NCBI GenBank assembly: GCA_026184775.1
Contig: JANCYW010000016.1
Coordinates: forward strand, 186,001 to 250,000
From: Cyanidium caldarium
Taxonomy: Eukaryota > Rhodophyta > Bangiophyceae > Cyanidiales > Cyanidiaceae
Direction of reading: 5' to 3'
DNA length: 64,000 nt
Shown piece by piece: positions 40,043 through 48,750 of the stretch. Made by a program: the position numbers and the translations under genes. Position 1 is the first letter of the stretch. Each line of letters starts with the position of its first letter. Under the pieces are notes generated by a model that saw only the letters and a program-made list of their open reading frames with translations, made no database searches and was not told the origin of the DNA.

Positions 40043-41731
40043 TTATCCGGTGAGTCGTTCGCCCGGCCCTCCGTCGCGGTTCAGGACGCTGCTCCAGTGT
40101 TCGAGCTCGTCGAGCCGCAGCGCGTTGGAGCACGCGCAGTCGTTGGACGGCTCGAGCTGCAGGGCGTGTCGTAACATGGCGCGCGATTCGTCCAGGGCGC
40201 GGGTGGCGGCGAACAGCAGGCCGAGGTTGTTGTAGGTGGCGCAGGATTCGCCGCCGACGGCGATGGCGCGCTTGTAGTGCTGCAGTGCCTCCGGGTATCG
40301 ACAGAGCTGGCGATACAGGGTGCCCAGGTTGTCCAGCACGGCGGCGCGCATGGCGTAACAACGGCGGTCGCGCAGCGACTCCAGCGCCGTCTGCAACGCT
40401 TTGACGCCGTCGGCCGGTCGATTCTGCAGCCCCAGCGCCACGCCCAGGTTATTCCAGGCGGTCGCATCGCCGGGATCGCGCTCCAACGCCTGGGCGAGCA
40501 GGTCGGCGGCGCCAGCGTAATCGCCCATGTCTAGCAACAGGCGGGCGATGTGCGTCCAGAGCGCGGCGCGTTCCGGATCTATCTCCAGCGCCGCCAACAG
40601 ATGGCGCGCGGCATCGTCCAGAACGCGGGTGGCGTTGGGGTCGTCGAGCCATTCGTGGCGCGCATGCAACCCGAGTCCCAGCAGCAGATGCACCACCGCG
40701 GTCGACCAGACGGGGCTGTTGTTGTTGCTGCTGCTGCTGCGGCGCTCGTGAAGCTGACGGAGATGCATCAACGCGCGCGCCAGCCCCTCGGAGAAGCGTT
40801 GATAGTCGGCGGCGAGCGCCAGTTCCGCGCGCGTCTGTAGCACCGCCCGATGCAGCTCGAAAGAGAGGCGCAAGCGGGGCGGCGCCAGCGATTCGGCTCG
40901 AGCCGCCGCCAACAGCGCCAGGTCGTGCTCGCTGAGCGTGGAATGCCACGACGCCAGCGTGGCCCAGGCAAAAGGCGCCCACGGCGCGGCGTCTGAGGAT
41001 GTAGAAGGAGTGTAGCTGTGGCGCGAGTCGCTGGGCGATGCCAGTTCACAGAGCATTTCCAACAAGGTCGATGGGGCCACGCCTTCGGCATCATCGCCCG
41101 GCTGTGTTCGCGGCGCCATCACCAGCATCGACACCCCGTTCACCAGCGCTGGAGCACCCGCACCCAACAACAACGCGCGCTGAAAACACTGCATCGCCGC
41201 CGCGCACTCGGCGGCCTGTGCGTGCGCCACGCCGAGGTTGTTCCACGCCTCAGGGCACTCGGGATACGCCTTCACCGCCTGCTCCAGCGCGCCGGTCGAC
41301 AGCGACGGACCTGCGGTATCCAACAGGGCGCGATCCGTGGCAGCCGCCGCCGCGACTCGGGACACCTGTCCCTCAGCGCCGGCAGCACGCTCCAGCATAT
41401 CCGGCGACTCGGAGACGGTGCCCAGCGCGTGCGACCACTCGGCCGCCAGCCACTCGGTCAGGTCGGCGCCCGCGCGTGACTCGACACTCTCCATCCAGCT
41501 GCGCGCTTGTGCCACGTCTCCGTGTCGGACACACACCAAACCGGCGTGCCACGCGGCAGACACCGAGAACGGCATCCGCTTGGCCACCGAGCGCAACAGC
41601 GCTGCACTGAGCGGCGGAGCGGCCACCGCAGGCGACTCCGACATGCCCGGCAACGCCAGGGCAGCGAGCGCGCCAGAAAATTGCGGCAACACCTCGCACA
41701 CTACCCGCTCATCCTCAGATACTGAAGTCAT
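40043..41731 (-). CDS. TPR-repeat protein, function unassigned
   Basis: A 562-residue all-helical protein. Clear TPR units: PECPEAWNNLGVAHAQAAEC, ERAALWTHIARLLLDMGDYA, GDATAWNNLGVALGLQNRPA, AAVLDNLGTLYRQLCRYPEA and CATYNNLGLLFAATRALDES. Residues 30-160 are helical but less regular. A poly-Ser/Asn stretch (RRSSSSNNNSP) breaks the array near residue 355. No targeting signal, catalytic or membrane segment. Such a protein acts as a scaffold; animal or plant orthologue not recognised. The ATG at 41731 lies 275 bp from the divergent start of the E2 gene. Ends 16 bp from the SEN2 stop. Confidence 0.75.
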   Translation of the reverse strand: MTSVSEDERVVCEVLPQFSGALAALALPGMSESPAVAAPPLSAALLRSVAKRMPFSVSAAWHAGLVCVRHGDVAQARSWMESVESRAGADLTEWLAAEWSHALGTVSESPDMLERAAGAEGQVSRVAAAAATDRALLDTAGPSLSTGALEQAVKAYPECPEAWNNLGVAHAQAAECAAAMQCFQRALLLGAGAPALVNGVSMLVMAPRTQPGDDAEGVAPSTLLEMLCELASPSDSRHSYTPSTSSDAAPWAPFAWATLASWHSTLSEHDLALLAAARAESLAPPRLRLSFELHRAVLQTRAELALAADYQRFSEGLARALMHLRQLHERRSSSSNNNSPVWSTAVVHLLLGLGLHARHEWLDDPNATRVLDDAARHLLAALEIDPERAALWTHIARLLLDMGDYAGAADLLAQALERDPGDATAWNNLGVALGLQNRPADGVKALQTALESLRDRRCYAMRAAVLDNLGTLYRQLCRYPEALQHYKRAIAVGGESCATYNNLGLLFAATRALDESRAMLRHALQLEPSNDCACSNALRLDELEHWSSVLNRDGGPGERLTG

Positions 41732-42005
41732 GACAGAAAGGATGGTCAGGAGAGGCGAGCGTAAACGTCGTTCGCCGCCATGTTCCGACACACGCGCCCC
41801 CGACCAACGGGAAGCGCGTCCGCATGCAATCCCGAATCGTTCGCGATCGCTTTTCGGCGCGCCCACCACTGCAGATGTGGATTGCATCGGCCACAGCGCT
41901 CGGCCGGGCTCGATCGGTGGGCGCTCCAGCGCCGCGTACCCGCCGACCCGCTCCGTCTGTTGGGGGCGAGCGAAGCGCCCTCCGCGCGCTCTGACCAGTG
42001 GAGGA

Positions 42006-44162
42006 ATGGATGCACCGTGGCTGTTCGTGTTGTCTCCGCCGTGCGCGTTGCGGAAAGCCGTTGTGGCGACGAGCGCCTGTGGGCGACTGCGTCGCGCGCG
42101 GCCGCCGCGACGGTCGCCTCTACACGTACTTCCCCGGCTGCGATGCCAGTCTGACGGTGTCGACTCGCGGACATCCGTCAGTGTCGATCCGGATCGGCGG
42201 TTGAAAGTGGAGGCGCACGAGCTGTTCATGCCGGCGCTGAGCTCGACCATGAGCGAGGGCAAAATCGTGCAGTGGCTGAAGGAGGTGGGCGACCCGATCC
42301 GTCCTGGCGAGCCGGTGATGGTGGTCGAGTCGGACAAGGCGGATATGGACGTGGAGGCGTTCGAGGAGGGATATCTGGCACAGGTGCTGGTGGAGTCGGG
42401 CGGCACGGCGCCGGTCGGCGCCACCGTCGGTCTGGTGGCCAAACGCAAGGAGGATATCGAGGCGGTGCGCAGTTGCGGCCTGGAATGCGTGGTGGACGGC
42501 AGCGGCTCGCGCCACGACGGCACCACCGCCTATCCCGACAATATGCCTAAGCGCACGATGACAACGGCGGCACCTGAGGGGGAGACCGTCGTGGCTGCGT
42601 CGCCTGCGCCGTCTCCTCCTTCCACGACGCCGCAGTCTCCAACACCCGTGGCGCCCTTCGCCCCATCGGGCACGCCGCCCACCAAACCGCCTGGCGTGAT
42701 GGAGGTGTTTATGCCGGCGCTCAGTTCCACCATGACCGAGGGCAAGATCGTGCAGTGGCTGCGGGAGGTGGGCGAACACGTCACCAAAGGCGCCCCGGTC
42801 ATGATCGTCGAGTCGGACAAGGCGGACATGGATGTGGAGTCGTTCGAAGAGGGTTACCTGGCGTATGTGGCCACACCCAATGGCGGCATGCAAGCCGTCG
42901 GCGAGGCGGTGGGGTACCTGGCGGCCACCAAGGCGGACATTCCCGCCGTGCAGGCCTGGGCCCAGGCAGTGCACGAAGGGGGCGGCGCGACGGTGAAAGC
43001 GCCCGCGGCCGCCGAGCAGGCGGCACCGCCACCTCCATCGCCACCGTCACCGCCTGAACCGCGGATGCCCGAAACTGCGCCGCCACCGCCCTCTTCTTCT
43101 GGCCGCATCATCGCCTCGCCGTACGCCAAAAAATTGGCGCGCGAGCGCGGCCTCGATTTGCATGGTGTGAAAGGTTCGGGGCCGAACGGCCGCATCATTG
43201 CCGAAGATGTGGAGCGGGAGGCACGGCGTCGGGCGGTGGAACAGGCGGCCGCGCCTCCCACGCGTTCCATCGCCACGCCCGAGGCGAAAAAGCTGGCCAA
43301 GGCGCGCGGTGTCGCGTTGGATAACGTGCGCGGCACCGGACCGTACGGGCGTATTACCGGAGATGATGTGCGGCGAGCGCTGGGCGAACCGATGGAGCAC
43401 GAAGAGCCGGAGAAGAAGAGCGAAAAGGTGTCGGAGGCGGCGCCGGCGCCCGCGCGTGCAAAAACTCGCGCGGAATCGAGTGCGCCGACCGGCTCGGTGC
43501 CGATGACCGGCATGCAGAAAGCGGTGATGAACAATATGAACGCGTCGTTGTCGGTCCCGGTGTTTCGCGTATCGTATCGCATCGTCACCGATGCGCTGGA
43601 CGCGCTGCATGCGCGTCTGAAACCGAAAGGCATGAGTGTGTCGGCGCTGCTGGCCAAGGCGGTCGGGCTGACGCTGAAGAAACACCCGATCATGAATGCG
43701 CGCTTCGAGCCGCCCGCCTCGATCTTCTACCCAGAGCGCATCAACGTGGCGGTGGCGGTGGCACTACCCGACGGTGGGCTGATCACTCCGGTGCTGCGCG
43801 ACGCCGCCGACACCGACGTGCACGAGCTGAACCGGCGGTGGAAGAGTCTGGTGCGGGCAGCGCTGGAGAAGAAACTCAAACCGGAAGAGTACCAGTCGGG
43901 CACGTTCGCCATCAGCAACATGGGCATGTTCGGCGTCAGCGCCTTCGATGCCATCCTGCCCAGTGGCACCGGCGCCATCATGGCGGTCGCCGCCAGCCTG
44001 CCCGAAGTGGTGGTGCAGCCGAACGGGTTTACCGGCGTGTCGCGGGTGATGCAGGTGACCGTGACCAGCGACCACCGACACATCTACGGCGCGCAGGTGG
44101 CCGCGTTCTTGCGCGACCTGGCCGACCTGCTGCAGAACCGTGTGGAGGAATTGCTGTACTAG
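42006..44162 (+). CDS. Dihydrolipoamide acetyltransferase (E2) of plastid pyruvate dehydrogenase
   Basis: A 718-residue E2. Two lipoyl domains (lipoyl-Lys near 111 and 272, each in the plastid-type context VESDKADMDVE, starting FMPALSSTMSEGKIVQWL and FMPALSSTMTEGKIVQWL) are joined by Pro/Ala linkers. Then come two peripheral-subunit-binding domains at ~368-402 (SPYAKKLARERGLDL, GSGPNGRIIAEDV) and ~421-455 (TPEAKKLAKARGVAL, GTGPYGRITGDDV). The catalytic domain has MTGMQKAVMNNMNASL, SNMGMFGVSAFDAILP and the active-site region TSDHRHIYGAQVAAFL. Plastid E2s normally have one lipoyl and one binding domain, so the doubled set is unusual. N-terminus is basic with MDAPWLFVLSPPCALRKAVV, a transit peptide. 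It supplies acetyl-CoA for fatty acid synthesis. Confidence 0.95.
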   Translation: MDAPWLFVLSPPCALRKAVVATSACGRLRRARPPRRSPLHVLPRLRCQSDGVDSRTSVSVDPDRRLKVEAHELFMPALSSTMSEGKIVQWLKEVGDPIRPGEPVMVVESDKADMDVEAFEEGYLAQVLVESGGTAPVGATVGLVAKRKEDIEAVRSCGLECVVDGSGSRHDGTTAYPDNMPKRTMTTAAPEGETVVAASPAPSPPSTTPQSPTPVAPFAPSGTPPTKPPGVMEVFMPALSSTMTEGKIVQWLREVGEHVTKGAPVMIVESDKADMDVESFEEGYLAYVATPNGGMQAVGEAVGYLAATKADIPAVQAWAQAVHEGGGATVKAPAAAEQAAPPPPSPPSPPEPRMPETAPPPPSSSGRIIASPYAKKLARERGLDLHGVKGSGPNGRIIAEDVEREARRRAVEQAAAPPTRSIATPEAKKLAKARGVALDNVRGTGPYGRITGDDVRRALGEPMEHEEPEKKSEKVSEAAPAPARAKTRAESSAPTGSVPMTGMQKAVMNNMNASLSVPVFRVSYRIVTDALDALHARLKPKGMSVSALLAKAVGLTLKKHPIMNARFEPPASIFYPERINVAVAVALPDGGLITPVLRDAADTDVHELNRRWKSLVRAALEKKLKPEEYQSGTFAISNMGMFGVSAFDAILPSGTGAIMAVAASLPEVVVQPNGFTGVSRVMQVTVTSDHRHIYGAQVAAFLRDLADLLQNRVEELLY

Positions 44163-44250
44163 GGGGAGAAACAGGTTTCGTCCAGAGAACTTTACGCTAT
44201 TCCCTCCCAGCGCTCGCTCACTCGCTCGCTCGCTCCTCAACGCGCTCCGT

Positions 44251-44916
44251 CTAAGACGTGCCCAGCGGCTTAAAGTGCAACAGCTGCTGGATGATCGGTT
44301 GCTTGGTGAGCAGTTGCGCGTGGAAAAAGCCGCCGAAAGCGATCATCGCCAGCCGTCCGTTGCGCAGCTCGCCCGCACACATGCGCTTCCACTGCTCGCT
44401 CCCGCGCTCACCGCCCAGCTTCATCGGGTCGAAGCCGTACCAGCCCGGCTCGCGGTTGCCCTGCACCGACTCCGCCAGCGCCGGGATGCCCACCACGATC
44501 TCCCACATGGAGGTGAAGAGCAGAATCTGCTGTAGCGCGCCGTTCTTCACAAACTGGTCGTGCAGCTCGCGCGACAACTGCAGATTGGTGCTGGCGTGGT
44601 AAAAGTCCAGCGTGCCGAACTCTTGCGCAATCACGCCCAGCACCGCCAGCATGGCCACCCGACCGTTCTTGATCTCACCCTCCAGCAGCCACGGCACCGG
44701 GAACACGTTGGTGAACCCCAGCGGGTCGAAGCACCCGTCACCGCCCGGCAGACTGCCGTCCAGGTTCTTCGGCCGCTGCAGGAACGGCATCGAGGGCATC
44801 GCCGGTCCGCTCGGCCCCTGCATCCGCAGCGAGCGCCGGCAAGCGCAGGCCGACGAGGCGCGGCTCACACCGCGAGACGCATGCACCCGAGCGAAACCAA
44901 CGTTCACAAACGCCAT
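44251..44916 (-). CDS. Light-harvesting complex protein (LHCR-like) A
   Basis: A 221-residue three-helix chlorophyll-binding antenna protein, red-algal LHCR type, serving photosystem I. Helix 1 contains LLEGEIKNGRVAMLAVLGVI (the E-x-x-N/H-x-R pigment motif), helix 2 GALQQILLFTSMWEIVVGIP, helix 3 AGELRNGRLAMIAFGGFFHA. GWYGFDPMKLGG precedes helix 3. The first ~32 residues (MAFVNVGFARVHASRGVSRA) are a plastid transit peptide with the early Phe typical of red algal plastids. ATG at 44916. Head-to-head with a second LHC gene with a 380-bp shared control region. Confidence 0.95.
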   Translation of the reverse strand: MAFVNVGFARVHASRGVSRASSACACRRSLRMQGPSGPAMPSMPFLQRPKNLDGSLPGGDGCFDPLGFTNVFPVPWLLEGEIKNGRVAMLAVLGVIAQEFGTLDFYHASTNLQLSRELHDQFVKNGALQQILLFTSMWEIVVGIPALAESVQGNREPGWYGFDPMKLGGERGSEQWKRMCAGELRNGRLAMIAFGGFFHAQLLTKQPIIQQLLHFKPLGTS

Positions 44917-45296
44917 ATTGTAGAGTGAGGGTGGGAGTTCGTCTGCAGGAGGCACTGCCGAGAACGCGAGTGTGCCTACGGTGCGCAGGTCGCCGACCCG
45001 GCCCGTCGCGTAGACGCTCGCGCAACACAACCCTGCAGCGGGAGGTCGAGCGTGCGTGTTGCTCGCGCGCGCGCGCGCTGAGCTCGCAAACCGCGATCGC
45101 GATGCGCATGTGTGGCGCATGCGCGTCCGCGGTGCGCGCCGCGAGAACGCGCTGCATTGTGAGGGGCACTCGTCGCCAGGGTTTCTGCGCTGGCGGTGCG
45201 CGGTCTGTCGTTCTCCGACATTCCTCTCTCTCTCTCTCGCTCTGTGTGTGTGTGTGTGTGTACTGGTGCGCGCGCGCTAGCAACAACGAGAGAAGC
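44917..45296. promoter_or_regulatory. Shared promoter region of two divergent LHC genes
   Basis: 380 bp between the ATGs of LHC A and LHC B. A GC alternating run lies near 45061-45074 (GCTCGCGCGCGCGC), and a (CT)n tract followed by (GT)n fills 45224-45262, ending 35 bp before the ATG of LHC B. Joint light control is a natural inference but no light-responsive site can be named. Confidence 0.45.
45224..45262. repeat. (CT)n(GT)n compound microsatellite
   Basis: About eight CT units, a short CGCTCT break, then about nine GT units. It sits in the likely 5' leader or core promoter of LHC B and would be a length-variable site between strains. Confidence 0.85.
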
Positions 45297-45950
45297 ATGT
45301 TCGTGGTGACACCATTCGTCGGGCGTCGGTCGGCGGTGCGGGGTGCAGCGGCGCAGACGGTGCGACCGTGGCGGATGCAGGCGGCGAGCGAGAGCACGCC
45401 GGCGGGAAACTCGCGGTCGATACCGTTTGCGCCGGCGCCGGCGGCGGTGCGTGGGTCGGGGCTGGCGGGTGCCGAGGCCGAGTTTGACCCGCTGCAGCTC
45501 ACGTCGGTGATTCCCATCAGCTGGATGCGCGAGTCGGAGACGAAGCACTGCCGCATCGCTATGTTGGCGTTTCTGGGCACGCTTGCGCAGCAGGCGTACC
45601 AGTTCCCGTGGTACAAGGGCGCGCCGACCACACTGGTGGGCGCGCACGACCACTTTGTGACCACGGCGCTGGCGCAGATATTGCTGTTCACGAGTGCATT
45701 TGAGGTGGTGGCCGGGGTGCCGGCCGCCATCCAGACGGTGCAGGGCTCGGGCCGCCTGCCCGGCTATTACGGGTTCGACCCGATGGGCCTGTGGGGCAAG
45801 GACGAGGCGTCGCGCAAGAAGATGGAGCTGAGCGAGCTGAAGAACGGTCGCATGGCCATGATCGCCATGTTGGCGTTCTGGCACCAGGAGGTGCTGTCGG
45901 GAGGGATGGGTGTCGTCGAGCAGCTGGTGAAGGGCAAGTTTACCCCTTGA
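45297..45950 (+). CDS. Light-harvesting complex protein (LHCR-like) B
   Basis: A 217-residue three-helix LHC protein. Helix 1 motif WMRESETKHCRIAMLAFLGT, helix 2 TTALAQILLFTSAFEVVAGV, helix 3 LSELKNGRMAMIAMLAFWHQ. GSGRLPGYYGFDPMGLWG before helix 3 matches LHCR proteins. In helix 1 the usual Asn/Gly pair before the Arg is His-Cys, as in some LHCRs. Transit peptide at residues 1-30 (MFVVTPFVGRRSAVRGAAAQ). It shares the overall plan and the GYYGFDPM/GWYGFDPM motif with LHC A next door, so the pair may come from an old duplication by inversion. Antenna of photosystem I by family. Confidence 0.95.
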   Translation: MFVVTPFVGRRSAVRGAAAQTVRPWRMQAASESTPAGNSRSIPFAPAPAAVRGSGLAGAEAEFDPLQLTSVIPISWMRESETKHCRIAMLAFLGTLAQQAYQFPWYKGAPTTLVGAHDHFVTTALAQILLFTSAFEVVAGVPAAIQTVQGSGRLPGYYGFDPMGLWGKDEASRKKMELSELKNGRMAMIAMLAFWHQEVLSGGMGVVEQLVKGKFTP

Positions 45951-46103
45951 GAATACCGGTGCGGAAAGCGAATAATAAACGAGGGCGATAGAGAGAGGGA
46001 ACACCCGGTTCTTCGCCTGCGGCGGCCCGGGCGGATCGTCGGGCGGCGTCGGGTTGTTTCGGTTCACCACCGTAGGCGACTCGTCGTCCGTCGTGCGCGA
46101 GCC

Positions 46104-46898
46104 ATGTTCATTCTTCCTTTTGCAGGAAAGCAAGGACGGTGGGGAGTGCGCTCGGCACGGCGTTGCTCCTCCTCCGCGCTCGCTCGTTCCCCGCGCATGG
46201 CGGTGTTGCTCGGTGGCCGGCTTTCACCCGACAATCCCGATGAGCCGGACGAGCCGGGGCGGCGGGATCCGTCGCCGCGACGCAGCCCGTCGATACCGGT
46301 GCCACAAGTGGCGACGGACCAGGGCACGCTGGACATTTACTCGCGGTTGGCCAAGGACCGCAAGTTGCTGCTGGGCACGCAGGTGAACGACGAGGTGTGC
46401 AACCAGTTGGTGGCGCAGATGTTGTTTTTGGCGCAGGAAAAGCCAGACGAGGACATCACGCTGTACATCAACTCGCCGGGCGGGTCGGTGTCGGCGGGGC
46501 TGGCGTTGTACGACACCATGAACTATGTGCCGTGCGACGTGGCCACGGTGTGTTTTGGGACGGCGGCGTCGATGGGCGCGTTCCTGTTGTGCGCGGGCAC
46601 CAAAGGGAAGCGGCGGGCGCTGCCGCACGCGCGGATCATGATCCATCAACCGCTGGGCGGCGCGCAGGGCCAGGCGATGGATATTGAGATCCAGGCGCGG
46701 GAGATTCTGTACGTGCGGGATCTGATCAACCACGTCATGGCGCAGCAGACGGGCAAGTCGGTGAAAGAGATCGAGCGGGACACGGACCGCGACTTTTTCA
46801 TGAATGCGAGCGAGGCGGTGGAGTATGGTCTGATCGACGAGGTGGTCAAGACGAAGAACATGTTGCCGTATCCGGACAAGCCCAGTTTGGTGTATTAG
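46104..46898 (+). CDS. CLPP: ATP-dependent Clp protease proteolytic subunit, plastid
   Basis: A 264-residue ClpP. The catalytic triad is visible: Ser156 in [11 protein letters not shown], His181 in [12 protein letters not shown], and the Asp in [40 protein letters not shown] precedes. The first ~65 residues ([20 protein letters not shown]) form a transit peptide with an early Phe, typical for red algal plastids. All three catalytic residues present, so this is a P-type rather than inactive R-type subunit. Works with a Clp ATPase in the stroma. ATG 46104 lies 153 bp after LHC B on the same strand. Confidence 0.95.
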   Translation: MFILPFAGKQGRWGVRSARRCSSSALARSPRMAVLLGGRLSPDNPDEPDEPGRRDPSPRRSPSIPVPQVATDQGTLDIYSRLAKDRKLLLGTQVNDEVCNQLVAQMLFLAQEKPDEDITLYINSPGGSVSAGLALYDTMNYVPCDVATVCFGTAASMGAFLLCAGTKGKRRALPHARIMIHQPLGGAQGQAMDIEIQAREILYVRDLINHVMAQQTGKSVKEIERDTDRDFFMNASEAVEYGLIDEVVKTKNMLPYPDKPSLVY

Positions 46899-47158
46899 AG
46901 GAAGCGGGGGAATGGGGGAATGGTAAACTCCGTGAAAGTGAATGTGCGTGTGCACGATGAAGAGGCTGCTGAAGGTAGGGATACGCACGGCGGCCCGGAT
47001 GAGATACCGAAGAGAGGCGCATACAGACCAGAGGCAAGCCCTGCAGCCACACTCCTCGGCGCGACCGAGAGCGGCGCGCGGTTCGGAGCGAAATCGGCCG
47101 CCGCGTCTCCGGCGCTCAGTGCCCCTCTCGACGGGGTTCTGCGTTCCCGGACGACCCC

Positions 47159-47164
47159 AAAAAA
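47159..47164 (-). terminator. RNA polymerase III terminator of tRNA-Arg
   Basis: Six A on the plus strand are six T on the tRNA strand, beginning five bases beyond the discriminator base. This is a standard Pol III stop. Confidence 0.8.
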
Positions 47165-47169
47165 GAGCA

Positions 47170-47283
47170 CACGGCGGACGGGATTTGAACCCGCGACCTG
47201 TCGCTGACCGCATGAGCGAGATACCCGTACACACCTCTCGCAGCACCGTAGGCGACCGATCTATCCAACTGATCTACCGCCGC
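47170..47283 (-). tRNA. trnR-ACG: tRNA-Arg(ACG) with 40-nt intron
   Basis: Read on the minus strand from 47283. Acceptor GCGGCGG pairs with CCGCCGU (one G-U at the end), D stem GATC/GATC with loop AGTTGGATA, anticodon stem GTCGC/GCGAC with loop C-T-A-C-G-G-A once the intron is removed, variable loop AGGTC, T arm GCGGG-TTCAAAT-CCCGT, discriminator G. The anticodon ACG (inosine-modified) reads CGU/CGC Arg codons. The intron occupies 47206-47245, at the standard place after base 37, and contains its own 6-bp hairpin (GCGAGA/TCTCGC). B box GGTTCAAATCC is perfect; the A box TAGATCAGTTGG is acceptable. CCA is not encoded. Confidence 0.92.
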
Positions 47284-47666
47284 AAACTTGGACACGCTTT
47301 CGCGCGCGCCCGTCACGCCCGCGCTGCTCCCCGAACAGCCTATAACCCCCGTTCGGTGGCTCAGGTGCCCAGGATGGTTTCGCCGCCCGCCCGACGACTC
47401 ATCTGCGCGGACAAGTGGCAGTGCAGACGAAAGGCTTCCACTGGGTGCTCCCATATTCGTGCCTGGTGCGGATGACACTTTTTACGGGAGGGGTGCGGGG
47501 ATCCGGACGGTGCCAACCCCGCTGTGCCGAACATCGCCCAGACACGCCTCTCCTGGGGTGGCGGATACGCGACACGCCTCTTATCCAACGGGGTGCACGG
47601 TTGCTTGCGTGAATTGCCGAAGCATATCCCAAGTCCGCGCACCCTCCGCTCTGTACACTCTCATTC
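47284..47666. other. Spacer upstream of tRNA-Arg and downstream of the Siw14-like gene
   Basis: 383 bp between the tRNA 5' end and the stop of the Siw14-like gene. I looked for snRNA, SRP and RNase P motifs and found none. No convincing frame. Confidence 0.3.
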
Positions 47667-48161
47667 TCACAGCCACCACGGCGGTCTCTGCGGGATCCGC
47701 ACCAGGTCCGTGTCGAACAGCTCAATAAATTGCTCGTTCAACAATCGCACCTTTCCGCCCACGTACCTCCGATACTCCTCCAACACCGACGTCAGATTCC
47801 ACTGCTGCAGCTTCCGCAAGCACCCCACCACCGTCCCGGTGCGGTGCCGCCCGAGATTGCACATCACGTGCAGCGGGTAGTTTTCCACGTCCAGGATCAC
47901 GTCCAGCGCCGCCAACACCACCTCCTCCGATATCGGCATCCACGGACTCTGGTCGCTGTTCCATCCCACCGGCACCAGCTCGACGGTGTGGTCGTCCAGA
48001 AAATTCAGAAACTGCGACGGCAGCTCGTCCGGAGACAAATACAACACCTTCCGCAACTGCAGCTTCTCCAGAAACGGGTAGTTCAACTCATTCGGAACCC
48101 CCGACCGATACAAGTCCTCCTCCACCCAGCTGAAATTGATCGGCGGTATGAAGCTGCCCAT
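47667..48161 (-). CDS. Siw14-like atypical dual-specificity phosphatase (PFA-DSP)
   Basis: A 164-residue phosphatase of the plant/fungal atypical DSP family, which cleaves inositol pyrophosphates in yeast Siw14. The family opening PPINFSWVEEDLYRSGVPNE is near perfect. The P-loop is CNLGRHRTGTVVGCLR (C-x5-R), with His before it (LHVMCNLG). FIELFDTDLV near the C-terminus is also conserved. In most members the P-loop reads CxxGKHRTG; here Gly-Arg replaces Gly-Lys. ATG at 48161 gives MGSFIPPINF; an upstream extension has no better start. Divergent from the carboxylase gene with 87 bp between starts. Confidence 0.9.
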   Translation of the reverse strand: MGSFIPPINFSWVEEDLYRSGVPNELNYPFLEKLQLRKVLYLSPDELPSQFLNFLDDHTVELVPVGWNSDQSPWMPISEEVVLAALDVILDVENYPLHVMCNLGRHRTGTVVGCLRKLQQWNLTSVLEEYRRYVGGKVRLLNEQFIELFDTDLVRIPQRPPWWL

Positions 48162-48248
48162 GGGGCGCCTGGCGCGCCCGCAACCGCAGCGCCGCGGCGG
48201 GCGGGCCGCGCGCCATCTCGTCGGCGTTCTCCGTTCTGCCTCGGCCGC

Positions 48249-48719
48249 ATGCCCGCCCCTCTGCACCGCATTCTCATCGCCAACCGGGGGGAGATCGCCT
48301 GCCGCATTGCCCGCACGCTACTTCGTCTGCGCATAGAGCCGGTCTCGGTGTACACCGATGCGGACGCCTCCTCCCTTCACGTGCGCTCTGCGGTTCGCGC
48401 GGAGCGGGTCTCGTCGTACCTCAGCATCGAGGACATGGTGCAAGTGGCGCAGCGCACCGGCTCGGACGCGGTGCACCCCGGTTACGGCTTTCTGTCGGAG
48501 AATGTAGCTTTCGCGGAGGCGCTCGCTGCCGACAATATCCACTTTATCGGCCCGCCGCCTGCCGCGCTGGCGTCTATGGGCGACAAACTGGCGTCCAAGC
48601 GCATCGCCGCCGCGGCCGGCGTGCCCACCATACCCGGGTATTCGGGGGTGGTGCGCGACGCGCAGCACGCCCTGGAGCTAGCCCGCACGATCGCGTACCC
48701 GGTGATGCTCAAGGCATCT

Positions 48720-48750
<31 letters not shown>

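Noticed and set aside
47284-47666. Possible snRNA, SRP or RNase P RNA in the spacer after tRNA-Arg
   Set aside because: Searched for the U6, U5 loop, SRP domain IV and RNase P conserved strings by eye; none is present.
48136-48336. Short plus-strand frame (MIGGMKLPMGRLARPQPQRR...) as a presequence exon for PCC alpha
   Set aside because: It is in another frame, overlaps the start of the divergent Siw14-like gene, and I see no convincing splice sites.
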